From a bacterium 210820-DFI.6.37 (GTDB lineage Bacteria > Bacillota > Clostridia > Peptostreptococcales > Anaerovoracaceae): a stretch of DNA of 64,000 nucleotides. The notes beneath the pieces were generated by a model. It searched no databases. It was not told the DNA's origin and worked only from the letters and a program-made list of their open reading frames with translations. Both the position numbers and the translations under genes were made by a program. Shown piece after piece: positions 1 through 8,043 of the stretch. Numbering within the stretch: position 1 is the stretch's first letter; each line of letters starts with the position of its first letter. The stretch spans positions 62,001-126,000 of the forward strand of contig JAJCKG010000002.1 in NCBI GenBank assembly GCA_020558355.1. The letters are read 5' to 3'.

Positions 1-1
1 G

Positions 2-436
2 AAAAACGGAGCGAAAAAAGTAAAAAAGATCTATCGCAATTCTGTGCTGACAGGCTTCGCGGGCTCTGTAGCGGACGCTTTTTCTCTGACCGAGAAATTT
101 GAGAGCAAGCTGGATGAACACGGCGGCAACCTGAAACGGGCGGCAGTGGCTCTGGCGCAGCTGTGGCGCTCCGACAAGGCAATGCGCAGCCTGGAAGCCC
201 TTATGATCGTAGCGGATAAAGAAAGCCTGCTGGTAGTATCGGGAAATGGTGAGGTCATTGAACCGGATCAGGATTTTATCGCCATCGGATCAGGCGGAAA
301 TTACGCTTACGCGGCGGCAAAGGCTCTATATAACAATACGGACATGAAGGCGGAGGAAATTGTAAGAGAAGCTTTGAATATCGCTTCTTCTATCTGCGTC
401 TACACCAACGACAATATTACTGTGGAAAAACTGTAG
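2..436 (+). CDS. hslV: HslV (ClpQ) protease subunit, 5' end outside the window
   Basis: The proteolytic subunit of the HslUV ATP-dependent protease, a cytoplasmic N-terminal-nucleophile peptidase. The reading frame is open from base 2, so the start codon and the catalytic N-terminal residue lie upstream of the window; 144 residues are visible. Family features seen are the segment [20 protein letters not shown], the GGNLKRAA stretch and the ending [18 protein letters not shown] at 44 could be mistaken for a start, but homology continues through it. The gene lies 9 bp before hslU, and its stop sits against the hslU Shine-Dalgarno AGGAGGGG, which suggests one transcript. Confidence 0.93.
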   Translation, partial: KNGAKKVKKIYRNSVLTGFAGSVADAFSLTEKFESKLDEHGGNLKRAAVALAQLWRSDKAMRSLEALMIVADKESLLVVSGNGEVIEPDQDFIAIGSGGNYAYAAAKALYNNTDMKAEEIVREALNIASSICVYTNDNITVEKL

Positions 437-445
437 GAGGGGATT

Positions 446-1882
446 ATGGCAAACAAATTATACCAAATGACTCCCAAAGAAATCGTAGGAGAACTGGACA
501 AATATATCATCGGGCAGGATGAAGCCAAAAAGTCGGTTGCCATCGCGCTGAGGAACCGGTACAGAAGAAGTCTGCTTTCAGAAGAAATGCAGGAAGAAAT
601 TACGCCGAAAAATATTCTGATGATGGGACCTACCGGCGTAGGTAAGACGGAAATCGCGAGACGTCTGGCAAAGCTGATGGACGCCCCGTTTGTAAAGGTA
701 GAAGCCACTAAGTTTACAGAAGTGGGATATGTGGGAAGAGATGTGGACTCCATGGTGCGGGATCTGGTGGAAGCCTCCATCCGCATCACAAAGCAAAGCC
801 AGCTGGACGAAAAGTACGCTATTGCGGACGAACTGGTGGAAGAACGGATCATCGAGGCCATCATCCCCGGAAAGAAAAAAAGCGCGCCGCAGCAGAATAC
901 CAGTAAGAACCCGTTTGATTTTCTTCTTAACAGCGGCGGATATCAGAGCCAGAAACAGCAGTATGAACAGCAGCAGAAGCTGGAAGAGCCGGAAGAAAAG
1001 CAGGATGTTCAGCTTGCCCGGGAGCAGGTGCGCCAGCAGCTGCGTCAGGGACTTTTAGAGGACCAGTTCATTGAAATACAGGTGACAGAGGCGCCTAAGA
1101 ATAATACGCTGGATCTGAATGGAGAGGGAATGGGCATTGCCATCGGAAATATTTTCGGTGATATGATGCCTCAGAAGAAAAAAACGAAAAAAGTTCGGGT
1201 AAAGGACGCCAGAAAGATTCTGCGGGAAGAAGAGGCCCAGAACATGATCGATATGGATCAGGTGGAGGAGGACGCGCTTCGCAACGCGGAGCAGAACGGG
1301 ATTATTTTCATTGATGAGATCGATAAGATCGCGTCCGGCTCCAGCTATCGCTCCGGCGCGGATGTTTCCAGAGAAGGCGTGCAGAGGGATATTCTTCCGA
1401 TTGTAGAAGGAAGCGTAGTCAACACCAAGCACGGTCCGGTAAAAACCGATCACATCCTCTTTATCGGCGCGGGCGCGTTCCATACAGCAAAGCCTACGGA
1501 CCTGATTCCGGAGCTGCAGGGGCGGTTCCCTATTCGGGTGGAGCTGGAAAATCTGGACAGAGATACCTTCCTGAAGATCCTGACCATACCGGAAAACGCC
1601 CTTCTCAAACAGCATAAGGCGCTGCTGGAGACAGAAGGCGTTGAAATCGAGTTTACAGACAGCGCAATTGAAGAAATCGCCACCATGGCCTTCCTTATGA
1701 ATGAACAGACAGAAAATATCGGCGCGAGACGTCTGCATACGATTCTGGAAAAGCTCCTTGAGGATATTTCCTTTAATATTCCGGACATGGAAGAGGAAAA
1801 GCTGGTCATAGATGAGGACTATGTAAAAGAAAAATTCATGGAAAAAATTCATCCGGAAGACATTGACCGGTATATTCTGTAG
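446..1882 (+). CDS. hslU: HslU (ClpY) AAA+ unfoldase of the HslUV protease
   Basis: The ATPase ring that unfolds substrates and feeds them to HslV. The protein has 478 residues, a normal length for HslU. Walker A is GPTGVGKT at residues 61-68 and Walker B is IIFIDEID near residue 287. Between them lies the charged, Gln- and Glu-rich I-domain, about residues 110-250, which is variable in this family. The C-terminus IHPEDIDRYIL is the type of tail that docks into HslV. A strong Shine-Dalgarno precedes the ATG. The order hslV-hslU-codY matches the Bacillus clpQ-clpY-codY arrangement. Confidence 0.97.
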   Translation: MANKLYQMTPKEIVGELDKYIIGQDEAKKSVAIALRNRYRRSLLSEEMQEEITPKNILMMGPTGVGKTEIARRLAKLMDAPFVKVEATKFTEVGYVGRDVDSMVRDLVEASIRITKQSQLDEKYAIADELVEERIIEAIIPGKKKSAPQQNTSKNPFDFLLNSGGYQSQKQQYEQQQKLEEPEEKQDVQLAREQVRQQLRQGLLEDQFIEIQVTEAPKNNTLDLNGEGMGIAIGNIFGDMMPQKKKTKKVRVKDARKILREEEAQNMIDMDQVEEDALRNAEQNGIIFIDEIDKIASGSSYRSGADVSREGVQRDILPIVEGSVVNTKHGPVKTDHILFIGAGAFHTAKPTDLIPELQGRFPIRVELENLDRDTFLKILTIPENALLKQHKALLETEGVEIEFTDSAIEEIATMAFLMNEQTENIGARRLHTILEKLLEDISFNIPDMEEEKLVIDEDYVKEKFMEKIHPEDIDRYIL

Positions 1883-2007
1883 AGCGTTCGGGACGGATTT
1901 GTTAAAAAACGGAATAAACAAAGCGGTTAAAAAACAAGGCTATAAAAGTGCAAATTGATTTTAATTTTCTCTAATGCAAAAACTTTTTCGAAAACTCAAA
2001 AAACGAG

Positions 2008-2036
2008 TTGCCAATTGTTAAAAAATTATATATAAT
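2008..2036 (+). promoter_or_regulatory. Sigma-A-type promoter of codY
   Basis: TTGCCA at 2008-2013 and TATAAT at 2031-2036 are separated by exactly 17 bp. This gives codY its own promoter inside the hslVU-codY neighbourhood. Confidence 0.75.
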
Positions 2037-2097
2037 ACCATTGGTATCAGTAAATTGGTAGCATTGAACAGTAAAACTGTTGCAGGAGGGGAAATAT

Positions 2098-2877
2098 ATG
2101 GAAAATCAACTTTTAACAAAGGTAAGAAAACTGAACTGGGTGCTTCAGGAAAGCGCCGCGGGGGCTTTTTCTTTTAACGAGCTGTGCGCGATACTGAGCG
2201 ACCTGATGGACGCGAATGTTTATATTGTCAATCGAAAAGGAAAAGTAATCGGTGTAAATTATAAGATACAGTCCGATAGTTCAGCTATTACCGATCCGGA
2301 AACAGGTTCTCAGAAGTTCCCGATAGAATACAACGAAGCGCTGCTGAAGGTTACAACTACGCAGGCGAATCTGACGGCGGAAGAGGCGTTGAAAATTTTC
2401 AAATACGACTACGATACGGCGGACAAGCTGCATACTGTAATCCCGATTCTGGGCGGCGGCCACAGATGGGGAACACTGATTGTTACCCGTTATTCTCCGG
2501 AATTCAGTGAAGAGGATCTGGTGCTGGGCGAATACGGCGCTACGGTTGTAGGCCTTGAAATTCAGAGAAGAAAAGCGCTTGAAGAGGAAGAAGAAGCAAG
2601 GCAGAGAGCGGTAGTTCAGATGGCTATCGGAACGCTTTCCTATTCGGAAATCGAGGCGGTACAGCAGATTTTCGCGGAACTGAAAGGAAATGAAGGCCTG
2701 CTGGTTGCCAGCAAGATCGCGGACCGTTCCGGTATTACCAGATCGGTTATTGTCAACGCGCTGAGAAAACTGGAAAGCGCGGGCGTCATTGAATCAAGAT
2801 CCCTGGGAATGAAGGGAACGCATATTAAGATTATCAACTCCAAATTCAATGAGGAGCTGGCAAATCTTAATATATAA
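2098..2877 (+). CDS. codY: GTP- and branched-chain-amino-acid-sensing global repressor CodY
   Basis: CodY binds DNA when GTP and isoleucine/valine are plentiful and represses amino-acid, transport and stationary-phase genes in Bacillota. The 259-residue protein has an N-terminal GAF-type sensor (about 1-155), a linker helix and a C-terminal winged helix with ASKIADRSGITRSVIVNALR followed by KLESAGVIESRSLGMKGT, almost identical to the Bacillus protein. The ATG at 2098 was chosen because AGGAGGGG lies directly before it; a TTG at 2080 would lie upstream of that ribosome-binding site. The next gene starts inside the hairpin that follows the stop codon. Confidence 0.97.
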   Translation: MENQLLTKVRKLNWVLQESAAGAFSFNELCAILSDLMDANVYIVNRKGKVIGVNYKIQSDSSAITDPETGSQKFPIEYNEALLKVTTTQANLTAEEALKIFKYDYDTADKLHTVIPILGGGHRWGTLIVTRYSPEFSEEDLVLGEYGATVVGLEIQRRKALEEEEEARQRAVVQMAIGTLSYSEIEAVQQIFAELKGNEGLLVASKIADRSGITRSVIVNALRKLESAGVIESRSLGMKGTHIKIINSKFNEELANLNI

Positions 2878-2896
2878 CAAAAAAGAAGAACAAAAG

Positions 2897-2939
2897 ACCT
2901 TCGCCTCGCATAGATTACATGAGGGGCGGAGGTGTTTTT
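2897..2939 (+). terminator. Intrinsic terminator of codY overlapping the yunB ribosome-binding site
   Basis: The arms 2897-2907 and 2923-2933 pair over 11 bp with three G-U pairs, the loop is 15 nt, and G then TTTTT follows. The 3' arm contains GGGGCGGAGG, the Shine-Dalgarno of the next gene, whose ATG is at 2940. Confidence 0.6.
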
Positions 2940-3608
2940 ATGGGAAGAAAAAGAAAACAGAGACGGAGGAGCCGGACCATGGTGCTGCTTTTGTCTCTGT
3001 TTTTGATTTTCCTCTCCATGGGCGTTTCCTTTGTCTGGTTTTTGAAAACTACGGTAGAGCCTAATCTGGAAGCTGTGGGAAAAATGCGGGCAAGGGCCAT
3101 GGTAACCGGAATGGTGACAAAAGCGGTCAACGACCAGTTCCGTGAAGAACTGGACACGGAAAATCTGCTGATTCGGAAAACCAACGAGCAGGGGCAGCTG
3201 GAAATGCTTCAGGCCGATACAAAAGCCATGAATCTGCTTATCACGGAGATTTCCAAAGAGCTGCAGGCGGAATACAAGACCATGGAGGCGGACCGGTTTC
3301 AGCTGCCGGCGGGAACCGTCCTGGGAAGCAAAATTTTCTCTCAGACGGGGCCCGAAATGGAACTTCGGGTCATTCCCCTCAGTGTGTCAGGAATGGACTT
3401 TAAAACGGAATTTGAAGCCCAGGGCATCAACCAGACAAAGTACAAAGTCTATATTATCCTGAAAAGCCAGGTGAAGGTTATGGCTCCCTTTGTTTCTGAC
3501 ACCTTTGACATGTCCAGCACCATTCTCATAGCGGAAGCGGTTGTGCTGGGAGGTGTTCCTGACAGCTATGTTCAGGTGCCGGAAGAAGATATTCTGGATG
3601 TAACGTAA
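2940..3608 (+). CDS. yunB: YunB-type sporulation protein, membrane anchored
   Basis: Similar in layout and sequence to YunB, a mother-cell protein of Bacillus needed for efficient sporulation; its biochemical role is unknown. The 222-residue protein has a basic N-terminus (GRKRKQRRRSR), one membrane segment at about residues 14-36 and an extracytoplasmic domain containing MNLLITEISKELQ and the typical ending region VVLGGVPDSYVQV. The ATG at 2940 was preferred over an in-frame ATG at 2919 because the Shine-Dalgarno lies between them. Its presence suggests a spore former. Confidence 0.8.
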   Translation: MGRKRKQRRRSRTMVLLLSLFLIFLSMGVSFVWFLKTTVEPNLEAVGKMRARAMVTGMVTKAVNDQFREELDTENLLIRKTNEQGQLEMLQADTKAMNLLITEISKELQAEYKTMEADRFQLPAGTVLGSKIFSQTGPEMELRVIPLSVSGMDFKTEFEAQGINQTKYKVYIILKSQVKVMAPFVSDTFDMSSTILIAEAVVLGGVPDSYVQVPEEDILDVT

Positions 3609-3651
3609 GGAAGGCTGGCATAAAGGGCGCCGGATGTGGTAATATATATCC

Positions 3652-4932
3652 ATGGTTAGATTTAATGAGAACAATGAAATTATAAAAGAAGAAGAGTACA
3701 GGGCCATCCTTGTGGGGCTTTCCCGGGGCGAGGATATCACCTATTCCATGGATGAGCTTTCCGGCCTTGCGGAAGCTGCCGGGGTTCAGGTGCTGGGACA
3801 GATGATACAGAGCCTGGAAAAACCCAATCCGGCCACGCTGATTGGAAAAGGCAAGGTCAGCGAGCTGGCTGAAATGCAGGAAGCCATGGAAGCCGATACG
3901 GTTATTTTCAATGAAGAGCTTTCCGGGATGCAGCTGCGGAATCTGGAAGAAGCCCTCTCTGTAAGAGTGATTGACCGGACGATCCTGATTTTGGACATCT
4001 TTGCCGCCAGAGCCACATCCAGGGAGGGAAAGCTTCAGGTGGAGCTGGCCCAGCTTCAGTACAGAATGCCAAGACTTACCGGCTTTGGCAGATCCCTGTC
4101 CCGTCTGGGCGGCGGGATCGGGACCAGGGGACCCGGTGAAAAAAAGCTGGAAACAGACCGAAGACATATCGCGAAACGGATGGATGACATAAAAAAAGAA
4201 CTGGCCCAGATTAAAAATACCAGAAGCGTGCAGAGGAGCCAGCGGGAAAAGTCAGAGCTTCCGGTAGTCGCCCTTATGGGGTATACCAATTCCGGCAAAT
4301 CCGCTTTGATGAACCGGCTTTTATCCCTTTCGCAAAAAGAGGACAAGGCGGTAACAGAGCGGGACATGCTCTTTGCTACCCTGGATACACAGCAGAGAAG
4401 CATCTGTCTGGAGAAGAACCATGAATTCATATTGATCGATACCGTAGGCTTTGTAAGCAAGCTGCCGCATTCTCTGATTCAGGCCTTTAAAGCGACGCTG
4501 GAGGAAGTGACCTACGCGGATCTGCTGCTCCATGTGGTGGATTCCTCGTATGAAAATTACGACTTTCATATTGATGTGACAAATCGGGTCATTGAAGAAA
4601 TCGGAGCGGGCGGGAAAGAAAAGCTTATGGTATACAATAAAATCGACCGGCTCGGGCAGCTCCCAGTGGACGCTACAGGCTGCGAAAGCGTTTTTATTTC
4701 GGCAAAGCGGGGCGACAATATGGAACTTCTTCTGGAACAGATAAAGGAAAAGCTGTTTGGCTCCAGAATAAAGGCAAGGCTGCTGATCCCCTATGACCGG
4801 GGAGATCTTTCTTCCTACCTTTGTGAGAAAACAGCGGTTCTTGTTATGGATTACCGGGAGAACGGCACTTTTTTTGAAGTTGAATTATCGCAGGCGGATT
4901 ATAACAGGTTGAAAGCTTATGATACAGTATAA
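3652..4932 (+). CDS. hflX: Ribosome-associated GTPase HflX
   Basis: HflX binds 50S/70S ribosomes and splits stalled ribosomes under stress. The 426-residue protein has the HflX N-terminal domain (LIGKGKVSELAEM near 62), a coiled-coil linker with GTRGPGEKKLETDRR, and a G domain with G1 GYTNSGKS, G3 DTVGF and G4 NKID. The Shine-Dalgarno is weak, so the exact start is moderately certain. The 3' end overlaps the next gene by 14 bp, suggesting translational coupling. Confidence 0.95.
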   Translation: MVRFNENNEIIKEEEYRAILVGLSRGEDITYSMDELSGLAEAAGVQVLGQMIQSLEKPNPATLIGKGKVSELAEMQEAMEADTVIFNEELSGMQLRNLEEALSVRVIDRTILILDIFAARATSREGKLQVELAQLQYRMPRLTGFGRSLSRLGGGIGTRGPGEKKLETDRRHIAKRMDDIKKELAQIKNTRSVQRSQREKSELPVVALMGYTNSGKSALMNRLLSLSQKEDKAVTERDMLFATLDTQQRSICLEKNHEFILIDTVGFVSKLPHSLIQAFKATLEEVTYADLLLHVVDSSYENYDFHIDVTNRVIEEIGAGGKEKLMVYNKIDRLGQLPVDATGCESVFISAKRGDNMELLLEQIKEKLFGSRIKARLLIPYDRGDLSSYLCEKTAVLVMDYRENGTFFEVELSQADYNRLKAYDTV

Positions 4933-5548
4933 AACAGTAATGAAAGAAGCGGAAGCAGAACAGATCATTGAAAAATCGAGGTTTATAGCTCATGTGAAGC
5001 CGGTAGAGTCACGGGAAGAGGCGGATGCTTTTATCGCCTCGATCCGGGCCCGGTATAAAACGGCGACGCATAATGTTCCAGCCCTGGTGCTGGGGGATAA
5101 GTTTCAGATACAATGGGCCAGCGATGACGGAGAGCCTCAGGGCACATCGGGAGCGCCGATGGTGCAAATGCTGGTAAAGGAAGGAATTACTAACGTCGCG
5201 GTGGTGGTGACCCGTTATTTTGGCGGCATTAAACTGGGAACAGGCGGATTAGTGCGGGCTTATACCGGCAGCGCGAAGCTGGGGCTGGAAGCGGCGGGAA
5301 TCTGTCAGGTAAAAGAAATGGCGCTGCTGCGGTTTAAGGTGGACTATTCTTTCTTAAACAGAATTCAGAACCTTTCACAGGGCGGAAATTTTTCGATTGA
5401 GGATATCCTTTATGAGGAGGCTGTGACCCTGAAGCTATCCGCTGAAATGGAAGATGCGGAATCGGTCAGGGCACTGATGGCGGAGCTGACATCAGGTACA
5501 GCGCTGCTTATATCGGAAAGCACAGGTCTAGCAAAAAATGCTGTATGA
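4919..5548 (+). CDS. YigZ/IMPACT family protein
   Basis: A 209-residue member of the YigZ/IMPACT family (UPF0029). The N-terminal domain has the family signature ASDDGEPQGTSGAPM followed by VVVTRYFGGIKLGTGGLVRA; the C-terminal domain (about 135-205) is the small ferredoxin-like DUF1949 type. Eukaryotic IMPACT regulates the GCN2 kinase, but the bacterial role is unproven. It starts inside the 3' end of hflX. A second in-frame ATG at 4940 is possible but would lose conserved N-terminal residues. Confidence 0.9.
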   Translation: MIQYKTVMKEAEAEQIIEKSRFIAHVKPVESREEADAFIASIRARYKTATHNVPALVLGDKFQIQWASDDGEPQGTSGAPMVQMLVKEGITNVAVVVTRYFGGIKLGTGGLVRAYTGSAKLGLEAAGICQVKEMALLRFKVDYSFLNRIQNLSQGGNFSIEDILYEEAVTLKLSAEMEDAESVRALMAELTSGTALLISESTGLAKNAV

Positions 5549-5565
5549 TTTTATCAAATTTACCA

Positions 5566-5594
5566 TTGACAGGTCAGCCAGGCTGTGCTAATAT
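5566..5594 (+). promoter_or_regulatory. Promoter of tRNA-Asn
   Basis: TTGACA at 5566-5571, a 17-bp spacer, then TAATAT at 5589-5594 preceded by the extended -10 TG at 5586-5587. It lies 18 bp before the tRNA. Confidence 0.7.
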
Positions 5595-5612
5595 AAAAAA
5601 GCTCTCAGGTGT

Positions 5613-5687
5613 TCCGAGATAGCTCAATGGTGGAGCAACCGGCTGTTAACCGGTAGGCTGTGGGTTCGAGCCCCACTCTCGGAGCCA
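5613..5687 (+). tRNA. tRNA-Asn (GTT)
   Basis: Cloverleaf of 75 nt with acceptor stem TCCGAGA/TCTCGGA, anticodon loop CTGTTAA, TTCGAGC T-loop and encoded CCA. It is separated from the other tRNAs by about 130 bp and a second promoter. Confidence 0.95.
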
Positions 5688-5753
5688 TTATCAAAGCTCC
5701 TTCGGGCTGCGAAGGAAGAGAGAAAAAAGATTGAAAAAAGTACAAAAAAGTGC

Positions 5754-5782
5754 TTGACAATCAGGAACAAATGCTGTATAGT
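5754..5782 (+). promoter_or_regulatory. Strong promoter of the 15-tRNA operon
   Basis: TTGACA at 5754-5759, a 17-bp spacer and TATAGT at 5777-5782, about 34 bp before tRNA-Val. This is the kind of near-consensus promoter expected for a stable-RNA operon. Confidence 0.8.
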
Positions 5783-5816
5783 TAATAAATGTGTCGAGTA
5801 GATAAAACTTGAACAG

Positions 5817-5892
5817 GGGCGTTTAGCTCAGCTGGGAGAGCACCTGCCTTACAAGCAGGGGGTCATAGGTTCGAGCCCTATAACGCCCACCA
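5817..5892 (+). tRNA. tRNA-Val (TAC)
   Basis: 76 nt, acceptor stem GGGCGTT/AACGCCC, anticodon TAC in loop CTTACAA, encoded CCA. First gene of the main tRNA operon. Confidence 0.95.
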
Positions 5893-5942
5893 TTTAAACA
5901 GTTTGACGTTTGGCTGAAAAAGCGGACGTGTTATGTGGATGC

Positions 5943-6019
5943 GGTCCGGTAGTTCAGTTGGTTAGAATGCCAGCCTGTCACGCTGGAGGTCGACGGTTCG
6001 AGCCCGTTCCGGATCGCCA
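5943..6019 (+). tRNA. tRNA-Asp (GTC)
   Basis: 77 nt, acceptor stem GGTCCGG/CCGGATC with one G-U pair, anticodon GTC in loop CTGTCAC, discriminator G, encoded CCA. Confidence 0.95.
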
Positions 6020-6053
6020 ATTTTTATCAGATACGATACAGACAACATTGTTT

Positions 6054-6128
6054 GCTGGCGTGGCTCAACGGTAGAGCAGCTGATTTGTAATCAGCAGGTT
6101 GGGGGTTCGATTCCCTCCGCCAGCTCCA
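6054..6128 (+). tRNA. tRNA-Thr (TGT)
   Basis: 75 nt, acceptor stem GCTGGCG/CGCCAGC, anticodon stem GCTGA/TCAGC around TGT, encoded CCA. Confidence 0.95.
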
Positions 6129-6134
6129 TAATAT

Positions 6135-6219
6135 CGAGGGTTTCCCGAGTGGCCAAAGGGGGCGGACTGTAAATCCGTTAGCTGAGCTTTCGATGGTTCG
6201 AATCCATCACCCTCGACCA
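6135..6219 (+). tRNA. tRNA-Tyr (GTA)
   Basis: 85 nt with a long variable arm, acceptor stem CGAGGGT/ACCCTCG, anticodon GTA, encoded CCA. Long-arm class II tyrosine tRNA of bacterial type. Confidence 0.95.
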
Positions 6220-6235
6220 ATTTAATAATTTGTGT

Positions 6236-6310
6236 GCGGAAGTGGCTCAGGGGTAGAGCATCGCCTTGCCAAGGCGAGGGTCGCGAGTTCGAATCTCGTC
6301 TTCCGCTCCA
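6236..6310 (+). tRNA. tRNA-Gly (GCC)
   Basis: 75 nt, acceptor stem GCGGAAG/CTTCCGC, anticodon GCC in loop TTGCCAA, discriminator T, encoded CCA. Confidence 0.95.
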
Positions 6311-6315
6311 TTTAT

Positions 6316-6389
<74 letters not shown>

Positions 6390-6394
6390 TTTTT

Positions 6395-6471
6395 GGGCTC
6401 ATAGCTCAGTTGGATAGAGCAACGGCCTTCTAAGCCGTGTGTCCGGGGTTCGAATCCCTGTGGGCTCGCCA
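6395..6471 (+). tRNA. tRNA-Arg (TCT)
   Basis: 77 nt, acceptor stem GGGCTCA/TGGGCTC with two G-U pairs, anticodon TCT, encoded CCA. Confidence 0.95.
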
Positions 6472-6484
6472 TTTTTTTTAAGAT

Positions 6485-6561
6485 TGGGGTATAGCCAAGC
6501 CGGTTAAGGCAACGGACTTTGACTCCGTCATTCGTAGGTTCGAGTCCTGCTACCCCAGCCA
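6485..6561 (+). tRNA. tRNA-Gln (TTG)
   Basis: 77 nt, acceptor stem TGGGGTA/TACCCCA, anticodon TTG in loop CTTTGAC, encoded CCA. Confidence 0.95.
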
Positions 6562-6564
6562 TAC

Positions 6565-6640
6565 GACCCATTAGCTCAGTCGGCAGAGCACTTGACTTTT
6601 AATCAAGGTGTCCGGAGTTCGAATCTCCGATGGGTCACCA
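6565..6640 (+). tRNA. tRNA-Lys (TTT)
   Basis: 76 nt, acceptor stem GACCCAT/ATGGGTC, anticodon TTT, encoded CCA. It follows tRNA-Gln by 3 bp. Confidence 0.95.
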
Positions 6641-6683
6641 ACTTTCAAAGGTATGGTGTAGCAGAACAAAGACTTACAAATGT

Positions 6684-6772
6684 GGAGAGGTGTCCGAGTG
6701 GTTTAAGGAGCTGGTCTTGAAAACCAGTGACTCCGTAAGGGGCCGTGGGTTCGAATCCCACCCTCTCCGCCA
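6684..6772 (+). tRNA. tRNA-Ser (TGA)
   Basis: 89 nt with a long variable arm, acceptor stem GGAGAGG/CCTCTCC, anticodon TGA, discriminator G, encoded CCA. Confidence 0.95.
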
Positions 6773-6821
6773 TAGAATCTGAGTATGCCACAGATGATAT
6801 GTCGGAAACAATTGTTAGCCT

Positions 6822-6913
6822 GGAGAAGTACTCAAGAGGCTGAAGAGGACGGTTTGCTAAATCGTTAGGGTTCGTTAAGGGCCGCATGGGTTCGAATCCC
6901 ATCTTCTCCGCCA
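6822..6913 (+). tRNA. tRNA-Ser (GCT)
   Basis: 92 nt with a long variable arm, acceptor stem GGAGAAG/CTTCTCC, anticodon GCT, discriminator G, encoded CCA. Confidence 0.94.
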
Positions 6914-6919
6914 TAATAT

Positions 6920-6995
6920 AGGGGTATAGCTCAGTTGGTAGAGCAGTGGTCTCCAAAACCACGTGCCGTGGGTTCAAATCCTACTGCCCCTGCCA
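6920..6995 (+). tRNA. tRNA-Trp (CCA)
   Basis: 76 nt, acceptor stem AGGGGTA/TGCCCCT, anticodon CCA in loop CTCCAAA, discriminator G, encoded 3' CCA. Confidence 0.95.
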
Positions 6996-7012
6996 TTTTA
7001 AAAATTTTATTA

Positions 7013-7089
7013 CGGGGTGTAGCGCAGTTTGGTAGCGCAACTGGTTTGGGACCAGTGGGCCGCGGGTTCAAATCCTGCCACCCCGACCA
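7013..7089 (+). tRNA. tRNA-Pro (TGG)
   Basis: 77 nt, acceptor stem CGGGGTG/CACCCCG, anticodon TGG, encoded CCA. Confidence 0.95.
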
Positions 7090-7109
7090 TTTTAGAAAAC
7101 CGCTGAAGT

Positions 7110-7186
7110 GGGCCATTAGCTCAGTTGGTCAGAGCATCCGGCTCATAACCGGCAGGTCCGGGGTTCAAGTCCCTGATGGCCCACCA
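7110..7186 (+). tRNA. tRNA-Met (CAT), elongator type or Ile2
   Basis: 77 nt, acceptor stem GGGCCAT/ATGGCCC, anticodon CAT, encoded CCA. The paired G1-C72 excludes the initiator. A lysidine-modified tRNA-Ile2 with the same anticodon cannot be ruled out by eye. Confidence 0.85.
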
Positions 7187-7209
7187 TAATACATGTAAAT
7201 AATTTTTAT

Positions 7210-7285
7210 GCCCAGATAGCTCAGTAGGTAGAGCAGAGGACTGAAAATCCTCGTGTCCTTGGTTCAATTCCGAGTCTGGGCACCA
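7210..7285 (+). tRNA. tRNA-Phe (GAA)
   Basis: 76 nt, acceptor stem GCCCAGA/TCTGGGC, anticodon GAA, encoded CCA. Last tRNA of the operon. Confidence 0.95.
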
Positions 7286-7291
7286 TCTTTT

Positions 7292-7338
7292 AAAAGGTAA
7301 TCTTTTGCTGACATTGCGTCCGAAGGATTACTTTTTTT
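7292..7338 (+). terminator. Terminator of the tRNA operon
   Basis: AAAAGGTAATC and GATTACTTTT pair around a loop of about 25 nt, and the 3' arm runs into a stretch of seven T. Confidence 0.65.
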
Positions 7339-7350
7339 CTATATCAGAAA

Positions 7351-7367
7351 GCGGCCCGAAGGGCCGC
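7351..7367 (+). other. GC-rich hairpin in the tdk leader
   Basis: GCGGCCC, loop GAA, GGGCCGC: a perfect 7-bp stem 17 bp before the tdk start codon. No T-run follows, so it is not a classical terminator; it may affect translation of tdk. Confidence 0.5.
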
Positions 7368-7384
7368 GGTTTAAGGAGGAATCT

Positions 7385-7975
7385 ATGGCGCAGCTTTATT
7401 ACAGATACAGTACAATGAATGCGGGGAAGTCGGCGGAAATTATCCGTATTGCCCATAATTATGAGGAACGGAGCAAGCGGGTGCTGACCCTGACTCCAAG
7501 TGTGGATGACCGGTATGGATTGGGCGTCATTACTTCCAGGATCGGTATTCAGAGAGAAGCGCTGGTGGTGAATGATAATACGAACATTCTGGAGCTTTTT
7601 ATGACAGAAAACGCCCAGGAAGAAATCGAATGTGTGCTGATTGATGAATGCCAGTTCCTGAAAAAACATCATGTGGAAGAGCTGGTGGAGATCGTGGACA
7701 GCTGCGATGTTCCGGTTCTGGCCTATGGACTGAAAAATGACTTTCGCAATGAGCTCTTTGAAGGCTCCTATTATCTGCTGGTCTACGCGGATAAGATCGA
7801 AGAGATTAAAACGATCTGCTGGTGCGGAAGAAAAGCGACTATGGTGGCAAGAGTTGTAGATGGAAAGCTTGTAAAGACAGGGGATCAGATTGTCATCGGC
7901 GGAAATGACATGTACGTTTCCCTGTGCAGAAAACATTATAACGATGGAAGGATCGGACCGAAGATCAAAAAATAA
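7385..7975 (+). CDS. tdk: Thymidine kinase (type II, zinc-binding)
   Basis: Phosphorylates thymidine in the deoxynucleoside salvage pathway in the cytoplasm. The protein has 196 residues, the usual type II length. The P-loop is STMNAGKSAE at about 9-18, the catalytic DECQFL follows near residue 80, and the zinc lasso near residues 140-185 shows CWCGRKA and CRKHY. A good Shine-Dalgarno (AAGGAGG) precedes the ATG. A nested inverted repeat with GCGCGC arms follows the stop codon at about 7980-8012. Confidence 0.96.
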   Translation: MAQLYYRYSTMNAGKSAEIIRIAHNYEERSKRVLTLTPSVDDRYGLGVITSRIGIQREALVVNDNTNILELFMTENAQEEIECVLIDECQFLKKHHVEELVEIVDSCDVPVLAYGLKNDFRNELFEGSYYLLVYADKIEEIKTICWCGRKATMVARVVDGKLVKTGDQIVIGGNDMYVSLCRKHYNDGRIGPKIKK

Positions 7976-8043
7976 AGGGCGCGCTAAAACCCGCGGAAAA
8001 GCGGGAGCGCGCAGGGTAAAAGATCTTTGACAGATGATTGTAC

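Noticed and set aside
1055..1921. A 288-codon reverse frame opposite hslU
   Set aside because: It is antisense to a certain gene, has no family resemblance and no ribosome-binding site of note.
1963..1977. A CodY-box-like sequence (AATTTTCTCTAATGC) before the codY promoter
   Set aside because: Only about 10 of 15 positions fit the consensus in a very AT-rich region; not enough to claim autoregulation.
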